From the NCBI RefSeq assembly GCF_036785885.1, contig NC_092320.1, positions 17,795,557-17,859,556 on the forward strand: a stretch of DNA of 64,000 nt, in the 5' to 3' direction. The position numbers were made by a program, and so were the translations under genes. The notes beneath the pieces were generated by a model that was not told the origin of the DNA, made no database searches, and saw only the letters and a program-made list of their open reading frames with translations. Source of the stretch: Coffea arabica. Lineage: Eukaryota > Streptophyta > Magnoliopsida > Gentianales > Rubiaceae. Shown here in pieces: positions 54,577 through 64,000 of the stretch; positions within the stretch are counted from its first letter, which is position 1, and every line of letters starts with the position of its first letter.

Positions 54577-54840
54577 TTACACTTCAACTTCTTTTTCAAT
54601 TATATTTTTAGATCCATTTTCTTGAGACTCTTGTAGCTTTATGTCACTTGTCAGAATAATTGCACTCTCATTTTCTTCAAGGTCGACGATGGTTTGTGAG
54701 GGCAATTCTTCATAATTTGAAAGTTTTTCTTGGACTTGGGATTCTAGGCGGTTAATTGCTATCATTAATTGATTGACCTGAGTTTGCAATGATTGCACTT
54801 GTCCCCATTGATTCCTCATTGTCCCCGGCAACGGCGTCAA
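54577..54840 (-). pseudogene. gag C-terminal remnant
   Basis: The - strand peptide has LQTQVNQLMIAINRLESQV followed by LPSQTIVDLEENESAIILTS. It matches the end of Athila/Tat gag (family pattern: a coiled segment, then LPSQT..NP.EN.SAI.LRSGK). The canonical RSGK is altered. The frame starts right at the primer site, so the N-terminal gag is missing. Non-functional remnant. Confidence 0.65.
54822..54839 (-). other. Primer binding site, tRNA-Asp type
   Basis: On the - strand TGACGCCGTTGCCGGGGA, 5 nt from the LTR end. It differs at one base from the exact complement of the plant tRNA-Asp 3' end (TGGCGCCGTTGCCGGGGA, from family knowledge). Confidence 0.8.
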
Positions 54841-55139
54841 AAATTGACAGGGTGTCGAGACTGTACAATAATAATTACCTATTCAAGAAAAATATAAATT
54901 TTGTATATAGCGGTGAGCAGGGTCGAATCCACAGGGACTGTGGATATGAGCATCTAGTAATCACTTTTTAGCCATTTTATCAAAAATTGGTAAAAATCCC
55001 TTGCGTGAAGGACATTAATTTGAAGAAATTCACAAATGATTCCTCCTATTGAGACGATAAATAAATTGAGGCCAAAATTTGATTTTTAGAAGGCCATAGA
55101 CTAATGCACCTCAATAATTTTGAAATAACCAATGGGCGG

Positions 55140-55620
55140 ACAATTCAACCAATCCAGTTTGCCAATTTATTCAATAAATCATCAATTCATTTGACCAATT
55201 TACCCTTTTTAGGGTCACCTGGTCGATTTTTGAATAAATCTTCAATTCATTTGACCAATTTACCCTTTTTAGGGTCATCCGGTCGATTTTGAACAAATCG
55301 TCAATTAATTTGACCAATTTACCCTTTTTAGGGTCATTCGGCCGATTTTTGAATAAATCACTAATTCAATTTCATTCATTTGGCCAATTTACCCATTTTT
55401 AGGGCAACTGAGCCGATTTTGAATAAATCAAGTTTCGTTCAATCTATTTGATCAATTTACCCTTTTTAGGGTGATCTGATTAATTTTGAATAAATTAAAT
55501 TACATTCAATTCATTTGACCTGTTTCCCTTTTTAGGGTAATCCGGTCGATTTTTAATAAATTGTCAATTTCATTTGACCAATTAGAGTTGCAATGTCGGA
55601 TTTCAAAACTTAGTCGATTT
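55140..55620. repeat. 60-70 bp tandem repeat, about six to seven copies
   Basis: The phrase TTTGACCAATTTACCC, then TTTTTAGGGT, then GGTCGATTTTTGAATAAATC recurs with starts near 55208, 55268, 55327, 55398, 55465 and 55530 (measured at TTTAGGG). Copies differ by point changes and small indels. Confidence 0.85.
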
Positions 55621-58600
55621 TTGAGAAAATCACCCATTGCATCCAGCCATTTGATCAGTTGGGGTTTTGACCCGTGTTTCACTGAAAAAAAATTGGTCAA
55701 CGAATTCCAATCTCTTCGATAGGAAGTTCGTCAAGGTCAAACCCGTGCGTTTTTGCAAGTTCTTGTATCGATCAAAAGTAATCAATCCCTTCGGACGAGG
55801 TACTCATTTTGACAAACGTCTCTTCTCATTCCAATGGGCCAAATTTTTCAAATTATTTTTCACTCCATAAGATGATCGGATCCATCAGGTATTGTATAGT
55901 GCTTGCTCTGGAGGATTGCATTTTCATACTAGGCCTACCATTGGCACAAAAAGGGTCCCCCCATAGGACATGCATACCGATTTTATATTCTTTCTTACTA
56001 ACTCTGGGTATTTTCCTTTTGTTTTCCCCCTTCCCCCCTGCATTCATAAGAATATTTCAATAAGGCAAAAACATTTTTCTATATCTGATGATAATTTTGA
56101 TCTAATAAAGTTTGAAAATCACAAGTATTATTTGATTCTTGGGCAGATCCAACAATGGAAACCTGAAAGATCCATCTGAAAGCTCTAGGCTAAGAGCTTC
56201 TAAGAGATTTCATAATTGTTTTCAAGGAAAATTCTATATATTTGACTTGTTAATATATTTTTGTGTCAAAAGAAAAGGAGACAAAAAGTGTATATGTGGA
56301 CCTCTTTACAAGTTTCTCTCTTCTCATTTGTATCATAATTGAATGAGAATTTTTGTTTCAAACTTTTTCAGCAATAAAATTTTTGGACAATCATTGTCTT
56401 GTGTATATGTATGTACATTTCATTCTTTATTCTTATTCATTGGAGATTTCATGATGAATTTTGAGAAATAAGACCAAATTGAGGTTTTTTCAACCTCTAG
56501 CCTGAATTTCACAAGTGTACACTTTTTAAAATCCTCATGTACACTAGGTTGGTGATCCGAGCTATACAATAAGAGTGCTCAGAAAAGAAAAAGGGTGAAC
56601 GGACACTCAAAAAAAAAAAAGGCCTAATGAGATACCTTTTCTCCTTCACTGTACAATTCATATTTTTGTCCACTTCTATTAGCCCAAAATAAAATCAGTC
56701 ACATTGATTGATGAATTGCAAGTTGGGGTATTCTTTGTTTGAGAAATGTCCACTGTGTCTAATTATATTCAACTCACATCTAAATGAAAGCAAAAATGTG
56801 CATTATTCTTGTTTGTTTTGAAAATTTGGAATGATACTTTGAGCATTCATTTCTCTACCTATACACATTTTATCATTTGATTTCCCATTTGAGTTTTTGA
56901 AAGAATAATTTCGTTTCAAATAAGAACCCTAATGATCACTACTTATATTGAAAAGTTTTCAAATATAAAAAAAAGGGGGAATAGATTTTCAATAACCATT
57001 TCGTTACTTTGGTTGTCATGAGGTGTAAGATTGATACTTTGGCCATCGTTTCTACAACCTAAACACCATTTATCCCTTGTATCCTCATTTGAGCCAAAAA
57101 ATTGGTGGTTCTTTTCGAGTGCACATATGATCGCACCCCACATTGGGGAAGGAGATTGGGGAATTTTGAAAATGAAAGAAAAAGAAAAAGGGGAAAGGGA
57201 ACCGCAAATTGGGAAAATTTGATTCCACTTGGGTTCCAATTTTGAAAAAAAAAAGAGAAAAGGAAGAAAAAGAAAAGGAAGAGATTTGTCCACACGGACC
57301 GCCTATGTTTCACAAATACGGATGAATAAGGGTCTTCCTCAGTCAATTAATTCAGACACATGCAAGAAATTTCGCATTAACGAAAGTTTCCTTTCAGAGT
57401 TATTGTAAGGGACGGAACAAAGGTCAGGCCCTCTTCTTTTCCAATCGGACATTCTATCCCTAGTCATTCCTTTTGAGCTTTCAGAATAAATTATTTCGTT
57501 TGACAACCCCTGAGAATCGCAAACCCCACATTGGGGCAAGTTTGAGTTGAAAAGGAAAATTTCAAGAAGTGAAAAAGTGAAAAGCCACAAAATCCAAAAG
57601 AAAAGAGAAAAGAGAACCTCAGTTCAAAAAAATAAACTGGGGCAAATTTTGAGAAAGTTCAAAAATGGTAGAAAGCCGAAAAGTCAAAAGAATAAAGAAA
57701 ATGAAAGAGAAAAAGCCTCAATTGAGCATAAACTAGGGCAAATTCTGATTTAACCCTAAAATAGGGTTGACACAACAATGCGATCTCAGATTTTTCAAAC
57801 CGCTTTTGAATCTGCCTTCAAGCCTTAACTTTTCTAAAGCACCCCACCTGACCCCATTACAAAAGTCGCAAGTCCTGACTTCTGTTCTTTGCAATGGCCC
57901 TGTTAAGAAAATTTCTGATGCCGGAAAATTTTAGCTGTATTTCTGAATTGCTTGGGTATGGGGTTTGACGCTACTCACCATGTGAAAATCCACCAAGTTG
58001 AGAGAAAGGAAAAAGAGGCAAAAAGCAAAGCAAGAAAAGGAAATGCAAGAAAAGGCAGGAAAATTCGACGCTGAAGTCCCTGGTGAATGATAAAAAAAAT
58101 GCAAACAAAGTCTGAGATTTTTTGAGTTTCAAAAGAGGGGCAATTTTCAAAAATGCGATTTTTGGTGCGATATCCCTGAAAGTCTTATTCTTTAACTATC
58201 GTTTTCAAGCCACATTACAATCTCATAAAGTCCATCGTTGACTTATTCCTTCATGACAACCCAAAGTGAGGATTATGCTCATAAGAAAATCCATCAATCA
58301 TTTGTGATCATAAGGGTATAACCAGTTTTCGCATGTTTAGCTATCGTTCCTACCCATTTGTTGCAAGTTTAAAGCTTATGTGTTGACTAAGTTTTCTTAA
58401 GAAATAAGGGTGACAAACGCTTTGCTTTCACTAAGATATGATATTAAATGGGTTAGATACGATTTGAGCGCAAGAATGAGACAGCTTTTGACCTCCCATT
58501 TCCTTCAGCCACTTCCAAATCAAAAATAAAGTCACTTGATTGGTCCTGAAAGATGAACCAACCAGAAATAGTGACCCATCACCCAAAGCATTGATGCTAA

Positions 58601-58668
58601 AGTGGGGAAGAAATCTTTCGTAATTTGGCATTATTTCGAGAAATTCATCATGAAATGTGCTATATAAG

Positions 58669-59575
58669 TAGAGGTGGCAAAATGGGCGGGATGGGCGGGA
58701 TTTGCTTGGGTTTGAGATGGAACCGAGTCATATGGGTTTGGGTCCAACCTTACCCATATGTGTTTTGGGACTAACTTGGGCGGGATCATTTTGGGATGGG
58801 TTTAGATTCATCCCGCCCAATACCCAAATTCATTTTCTACATATTTTTTTTCCTTTAATTCATTTTTTATTTTTTATATAATTTTAATATTTTTGATTTA
58901 TTAAATTTCTTTTAGTTTTATTAAATAAACATGCAAGTGCTTTATACTCAAGATTCCCACCAAAAATTGGATTAACAAATAAAGGAAAAGATAGATATAC
59001 AGCCATATTTCAACATATATCAAGATGGCCAAGGTCCTTAGGATGTTGAATATTTATCCTCATCATTGTCCAAGGATGACAGGTCTAAACTAACTGAAAT
59101 GCTGGAAATTCTTGTGGATAATGACTAAGAAGATTACTAGATTATATTCGCTGGTATGACTATAAAAATTGTTAAAGATAATTTTTGAATCTAAGACTCC
59201 GTTTGGATTGACTATTTTTTCAAAAAATAAGTTTTTCAAATACAATGTTACAGTAATATACAATAACTCAAGAAACATCCCATCCATATTAGTATATCAA
59301 ATTTTTCAAAAAAATTTTATAGTAAAAATTTTTCATATACACGGCTACAATAAAATATTTCAAAAATACCTACCAAAAACAGCTAATCCAAACGGAGCCC
59401 TTGCCATTTGAGCCCAATGGGTACCCAAGTATTTCCCATCCTTTCCCATTCATTAATGGGTATAGTTGGGATGTGTCCCAACTTAAACCCAATACCAAAT
59501 TATAATACCCATCCCGCCCAAAGTTCCTTTGGGCATGGGTAGCCCATTGGGACTTGGGACAAATTGCCAACTCTA
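58669..59575. mobile_element. Non-autonomous hAT element with 8-bp target duplication
   Basis: Begins TAGAGGTGGCAAAATGGGCG and ends with the inverse GCCAACTCTA. A perfect 8-bp direct duplication TATATAAG flanks it at 58661-58668 and 59576-59583. The 8-bp duplication and TAGAG.TGGCAA termini are hAT features. The 907-bp interior has GGGCGGGATGGG-type words near both ends and no transposase. It is inserted in the Tat-like element. Confidence 0.9.
59197..59397. mobile_element. MITE nested in the hAT element
   Basis: Terminal inverted repeats CTCCGTTTGGATTGACTATT (left) and AGCTAATCCAAACGGAG (right) bound 201 bp of AT-rich DNA. No target duplication was made out. It is a later insertion than the hAT element holding it. 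Confidence 0.75.
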
Positions 59576-60319
59576 TATATAAGTTTAAGCAAGACATTCA
59601 ATTTTCTTCACATGATATGTTAGGAAAAGCAATTGCTTACTTTGTTCAAATAAATGGAGGGTCATTCAAACAAATTTTTTGCAATTAAATAGGCCTACAC
59701 TGGGGCAAATTTTCATGTGAGAGATTTTGCAAAATAGCCCACACTGGGGCAAAAAATTTTTGTAATACATTTGAGGATGTCAAACCAATCACGCTGTTCT
59801 TTCTAAATAAGAAATTTGAATGCATGTCATACTTTGATGAACCCCTTGTACAGGTATTCATGGTTCAAAATGACGAAAAGCATCCAGTGAGGCGGAAGGC
59901 CGATACTGCAAAGAGAAGCAAGAAGAAGGAGGGAAAAATGGACCCGACACTGGGGCAAATTAGTTTGAAAAAATTCTCTCGGAAAAATCCGAAAGGAAAG
60001 AGAAAAAATCAAAAAGGAAAAATCAGAGAAAAGAAAGGAAAAATAAAAAAAATAGAAAAAAAAATCAAAAATCATCAACAAATCATCATCAGAAAGGTCA
60101 AAAATCAAAAAACTCAAGTTTAACTTCTTGCTTCTTAACAAATCAAATTCAATTTCTTGTTCACAAGATCACGTTGGGTCTGGATTTCGTGCCGCCAACT
60201 TCACAACATCCCGTTGGGCCTGGATTTCGTGCCGCCAACATTTCATTGGGCAGGCTTGGGTTTAATCCCACTGACCAATTCATCACACTGGGGCAAATTA
60301 TTTCGACAAGTCTCTCAGT

Positions 60320-60430
60320 CAGCAAAAATCAAAAAATCAAAAAATCAAAAAATCAAAAAATCAAAAAATCAAAAAATCAAAAAATCAAAAAAAATCAAAA
60401 AATCAAAAAATCAAAAAAAAATCAATCAAA
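60320..60430. repeat. AAAAATC heptanucleotide microsatellite
   Basis: About fifteen AAAAATC units with a few longer A runs. It creates an artificial lysine/serine/asparagine/isoleucine-rich open frame that is not a gene. Confidence 0.92.
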
Positions 60431-60499
60431 AATCAAAGTAAAAAATCAAATCAAGTTCATCACGGCAGACTCGGGTGTGATCCCACTGTCCGATTGTCA

Positions 60500-61010
60500 A
60501 GCATTCCATTTTCATTGCTATTGGAGCTGGGTTTGTCCCGCCAGTAAGCATTTCATTTTCATTGCTATTGGAGCGGGACAAATTGGAGCTGGGTTTGTCC
60601 CGCCAGTAAGCATTTCATTCTCATTGCTACTGGAGCTGGGTTTGTCCTGCCAGTAAGCATTTTATTTTCATTGCTATTGGAGCTGAGTTTGTCCCGCCAG
60701 TAAGCATTTTATTTTCATTGCCACTGGAGCGTGAGGTTAGTCCCGTCAGTGTGCATTTCATTTTCATTGCCGCTAGCCGTGCGTCAGTCCCACTAGTGTG
60801 CATTTCATTTTCCCAGCCGCTAGCCGTGGGTCAGTCCCACTAGCGTACGTCCCATGATTTTAAATTCTTGTTCGGGTCAGTCCCGTTTAAATTCTTGTTC
60901 GGGTCAGTCCCGTTTAAATTCTTGTTCGGGTCCATCCCGTTTAAAATTTCTGTTTGGGTCAGTCCCGTTTTAAATTTTTCGTTTGGGTCAGTCCCCATTT
61001 CAAAATTTTT
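60500..61010. repeat. Two tandem arrays (57 bp and 29 bp units) near the 3' LTR
   Basis: Units built on GCATTTCATTTTCATTGCTA plus GGAGCTGGGTTTGTCCCGCC plus AGTAA run from about 60500 to 60840, drifting to GCCGCTAGCCGTGGGTCAGT forms. Then GTTCGGGTCAGTCCCGTTTA units of about 29 bp run to 61010. Both lie upstream of the polypurine tract. Confidence 0.85.
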
Positions 61011-61142
61011 GTTAAAGAGGTCGGTCCTCGTTCCAAAGACGGCAGTCGTTCGAGTAGTCGCAGCCGAATAATCGCAGGTAAGTATTTGGTGTCTACTTAT
61101 TTGTCTCAAATTTTTCCAAAACTCAGACAAAGAGGGGCAAAC

Positions 61143-64000
61143 TGTAGACACCAAATTTTCGATTTTTTTTAAACTTTATTCATTTAATTAAATTAACTTT
61201 AGATTTAATTATTTCAATTTGAGTTTTGTTGTTTTCTTGTTTCATGTCTCTTATTTTATTTTATTTGGTTCAAGGTTAAAGGTTCTTTTTTATATATTAA
61301 ATTTCAGAAAAAGGGAAAAAGCAACAAAAGAAAAGAAAAAAAAGAAAAATAATAAAAATGACAAGTGAAATCTTGCATGAGGGACAAATGTCCTCATTCT
61401 AGTTGGACAACAAAGGGGTTAGGTGTTACACATTTAGAGGACCCAAGAGAAAAAAGGAGGGGGCTGCAGGAGAAAAATAAAAAAAAAAAAGAGGGCAGAA
61501 ACTAGCTACAGCAAGAAGGAACGGCCAAAAAAAGCTTGGGGATGGAAAAAACAAAAGAAAAAAAACAAAAACAACGAGGAAAAGAGGACGGCAAAAAAGG
61601 AAAAACAAGAGGGGAGAGTAATTGGAGAGGGAGCTCCGTGAGGCTACGGAGGACGAAAAGAAAGAAACAGAGGAGTGCTTCAGCGGAAGAAGAGCAAAAA
61701 AAAAAAAAAGAAAAAAAAGAAATAGAGGGCTTCGTCCAGGGGAGCTGAAGGAGAGTAGAACCGAGCGGGAAGCTCGGCTGGAAAATAGGGAGAGGTTTTC
61801 AGCAGTAAAAAATCAAAGGAAAAAGAACAAAAACAGGGGGGAGGTTCTCAGCCGTGGGTTTGAGGAGGAGGAAACGAGCGGCGGACGGCGAAGAAAACGG
61901 AGAACAAGGAGAAGGGGAACGGCGGCCAGAAGAGGAAATCTAAAAGAAGGAAAAAAAGAGGCTGGGGTAAGGAGAGTGGATGAGGGCTGAGGAGCAACAG
62001 AAGAGAGAGGAAAAGAGAGGCGTCGGCCGCGCCGGCGGAGATGCTACAGAGACGGATTCAACGATGGCAACTGCGAAGATTTTGAAACCCTCTCCTCACG
62101 ACTTCACCAAGGCTTACTCTGCCTATCTCAGTCGATCTCAAGGACACCGCCATCCCCGACTGCCTCCAGTCCGGCTGCCAGAAGAGCACCGCCGCTAGCA
62201 GTCCACCGTAAGTTATCCCTTTCATTTGTATTTCATTTTTTTTTTTCCTTGATCACAAGTTTTGGAAAGTTTTTCAAATGGGTCTGCCATGACTTGGTTG
62301 TTACGTTTCCCCTGTTGATGGTCCATAATTTTATGATTATACATGTTTTATGTGTTGATTTGGTTGGATTTTCTTGGGATTTCTGATAATTTTGGGTGCT
62401 GCTTTACATCAATTGAGCGAGAGATTAGCTAAAATTTCTTATGCTCATGTGGTGTTTGACGAAATACCCAACCGACAGTCTTGCTTGAGGACGATTTTGC
62501 TTGCGTGTTCTTATCCCAGAAATTTTGTTTACTAGAGTTGGGTAGTTGACGTTTTGGCAATTATGCAAGAGGTTGGGTTTGGATGGTGTGCTGTAGCTCC
62601 CTGCTTTTCCCTTGTGGTTGTGCAATAGATTTGAAATGATGAATTAGAAGAAAGCCACGGTTGGGAATAAAATTATTGCAGAGAATATTTGTTGCTCAAA
62701 AGAAAAGTTTCTCATGGCTTTGTATGTTCTTTTCAAAGGATTCTACACTTAGCATGTGAATAAGTTGACCCGTATCAATTTCCCTTTAGTAGAATATGTT
62801 TTTCAGTTTGGCTATTGTTGTTTCATTTCTGCCATTTTTGAATGAAAGCTGTTAGTTCCCTTCATCCGATGATCTGCAAGGCTGTTTTGCTGTGAATACT
62901 GGTTTTTTATTGCAAGATTATGGTTGTGCCTAAGATATTTATCTTGTGAGTTTGTTTGAAGTTATGGCAGAGCTCTAAGCTATTTTGGTTGCATTTTGAT
63001 GAGCATCAAATCTGCAGCAGAATAAAATTTTTGCAGTCCTCTTTGCTGTTTTCTTTTTTCTGCAATTGCTCACCAAGTTTCAGCCATCCAACCTGCTGAT
63101 TGATCTTATATTGGAAAGGTGGATTAGATAAGTGGTGTTGGATTAGCATGTTTAGTATTTTGTTCAAATTCAAGATCTGATCTTTAGCATGTTTTCTTGA
63201 ATGTTTTGGTTCGACACTTCAAACAAGAGTTAAACATTTTCGCTGCATTTTTGTTTTGTTATTTTGAAAACCACTGCTACCCTTTGTTTTTGCTAGCTGT
63301 CACCAAACCAGATTTTCTGATTTGATCTTGCAACAAAAGGGTAATATTTGGCTTGGGTGGTGGTTAGGAGTGTGTCTTGCGATTGTTTGATTCAAAAAGC
63401 TGATGTTTGTGAGTGACATATTCGAATTGATAGTGAACTAGAGAAGGTAGCAGGTTGATGTTGCATAAATTCTCACCGTAGCCTTGCATGAACAGATTGT
63501 AGAAATGTGCTTTGCAAAAAAATAACTTTCTAAAATTGCGTTCTGGCCCCCCAAGTCTCCCTTTGTTCACCGTGGCCCAAAATCTGGAAAAATCAAACTA
63601 ATTTCACTTTTTCAAGTTTAATCCTCTGTTTGCATATTTTATGTGACTTTTTGGATAGATTAATTCTTGATTTGTGGGTCATAATTGCGGCTTAATAATT
63701 TTGTTGATTTGTTTATCTTGTTGGGCTTAATGAAATAAATGTTTAGGGCCAAGAGGTTGTTTTGTGTTTGGGTTTAAGAAAGTTGTTTTAGTTTATTTTG
63801 TTTGTTTTTTTTGGTTTGGGCTAGAGAGTCAAGGCCCATCTTTTTGGTTGGCTAATTTTTTGGCCACAATAATGTACTAGCCCACTTGTTTTTCCCTGGA
63901 CTTCGATTGGGCCTGGAAGGTTTTGGCCCAAGCAAATAACAAAAATGGCCCAATGGTTTGGTCCATTAAGAAACCAGAAAACGATTCTGCAAATCAGTCC
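61143..64000 (+). repeat. 3' LTR of the Tat/Ogre-like element, cut by the window end
   Basis: Starts TGTAGACACC right after the polypurine tract and continues at least 2.86 kb to the window edge; the CA terminus is not in view. A TATA-like TTTATATATTAAAT lies near 61289. The purine-rich stretch 61440-62010 yields only low-complexity open frames. From 62200 on it is unique AT-rich DNA with no recognisable gene. Whether all of it is LTR cannot be judged without the right end or a partner LTR. Confidence 0.6.

Larger units (their letters stand above)
49656..54940 (-). mobile_element. Large non-autonomous LTR retroelement (Athila/Tat-like), - strand
   Basis: LTRs open TGATAGGGTGT and close ACACCCTGTCA on the - strand. 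The downstream LTR is complete at 49656-51102; of the upstream LTR only 54845-54940 remains. That remnant differs from its partner at about 7 of 96 positions by hand count. Next to the upstream LTR, after 5 nt, is a primer site complementary to plant tRNA-Asp. A short gag tail follows. No protease, reverse transcriptase, RNase H or integrase frame is visible, so this is a LARD-like or internally deleted copy. It interrupts the FRS pseudogene at 49656. The internal phrase TTGGGAGGCAACCCAA (- strand, near 54130) is familiar from Athila-group elements. Confidence 0.78.
54941..61142 (+). mobile_element. Internal region of a Tat/Ogre-like LTR element, + strand, non-coding
   Basis: No gag or pol frame is seen in 6.2 kb. 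The region ends with the polypurine tract AGAGGGGCAAAC at 61131-61142, directly before an LTR start TGTAGACACCAAATTTTC, a combination typical of Tat-lineage Ty3/gypsy elements. Contents: 60-70 bp tandem repeats (55140-55620), recurrent CTGGGGCAAATT phrases, AAAAATC units (60320-60430), 57-bp repeats (60500-60840) and 29-bp repeats (60860-61010). Its left boundary at 54941 cuts into the LTR of the - strand element, and its own 5' LTR is absent, so it is truncated. Confidence 0.6.

Noticed and set aside
55140..55620. Regular repeats as a CRISPR-like array
   Set aside because: The whole unit is repeated with drift and no unique spacers; eukaryotic retroelement context.
60157..60656. 160-aa + strand frame with Ser/Lys/Asn/Gln repeats
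   Set aside because: Created by AAAAATC and 57-bp tandem repeats.
61536..62198. + strand Lys/Glu/Arg-rich open frames in the 3' LTR
   Set aside because: Purine-rich LTR sequence yields such frames by composition alone; no recognisable domain or supported splice partners.

Overview
The window is plant nuclear DNA, almost certainly from a eudicot. It is AT-rich, its genes have several introns with GT..AG borders, and it holds many short class II elements, SINEs and decayed Ty3/gypsy-type retroelements. The two intact genes are plant-specific types: a WW-domain DEAD-box helicase of the RH40 class and an autoinhibited Ca2+-ATPase of the ACA4/ACA11 class. The MITE and SINE types remind me of asterids such as Coffea, but the sequence alone does not prove the genus.

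Layout. 1-1957: 3' part of a non-autonomous Helitron with internal ~0.5 kb tandem repeats. 2040-9000: RH40-type helicase gene, + strand, seven coding exons, about 1154 aa. 9060-10130: intergenic. 10270-14600: a small gene-like unit that keeps only the first exons of an ACA Ca2+-ATPase (the calmodulin-binding autoinhibitory segment) and then stops; a Mutator-like MITE sits in its intron. 14600-28240: about 13.6 kb without a supported gene, carrying MITEs, SINEs, microsatellites and a 210-bp tandem duplication. 28240-37760: full-length ACA gene, + strand, seven coding exons, about 1058 aa, with SINEs in its first intron. 37760-39600: nothing recognised. 39600-47400: a broken Ulp1-like (C48 cysteine protease) multi-exon gene, + strand. 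48182-49655: a broken FAR1/FRS-like, MULE-transposase-derived gene, - strand. 49656-54940: an LTR retroelement on the - strand with a tRNA-Asp-type primer site and only a gag tail. 54941-64000: a second, Tat/Ogre-like element on the + strand made of non-coding repeats, with a polypurine tract and the start of a long 3' LTR; a hAT element with a MITE inside it lies within this part.

How the parts relate. RH40 is predicted to act in RNA metabolism and ACA to pump Ca2+ out of the cytosol; nothing links them functionally. The small ACA-like unit and the full ACA gene share exon 1/exon 2 phases and an identical 55-nt exon 2, so one derives from a local duplication of the other. The Ulp1-like and FAR1-like pseudogenes converge and may be two parts of one old Mutator-like element, later split by the retroelement at 49656. 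I found no tRNA, rRNA or CRISPR. Exon borders were placed by eye from GT/AG sites, reading frame and recalled family sequences; no alignment or search was run.
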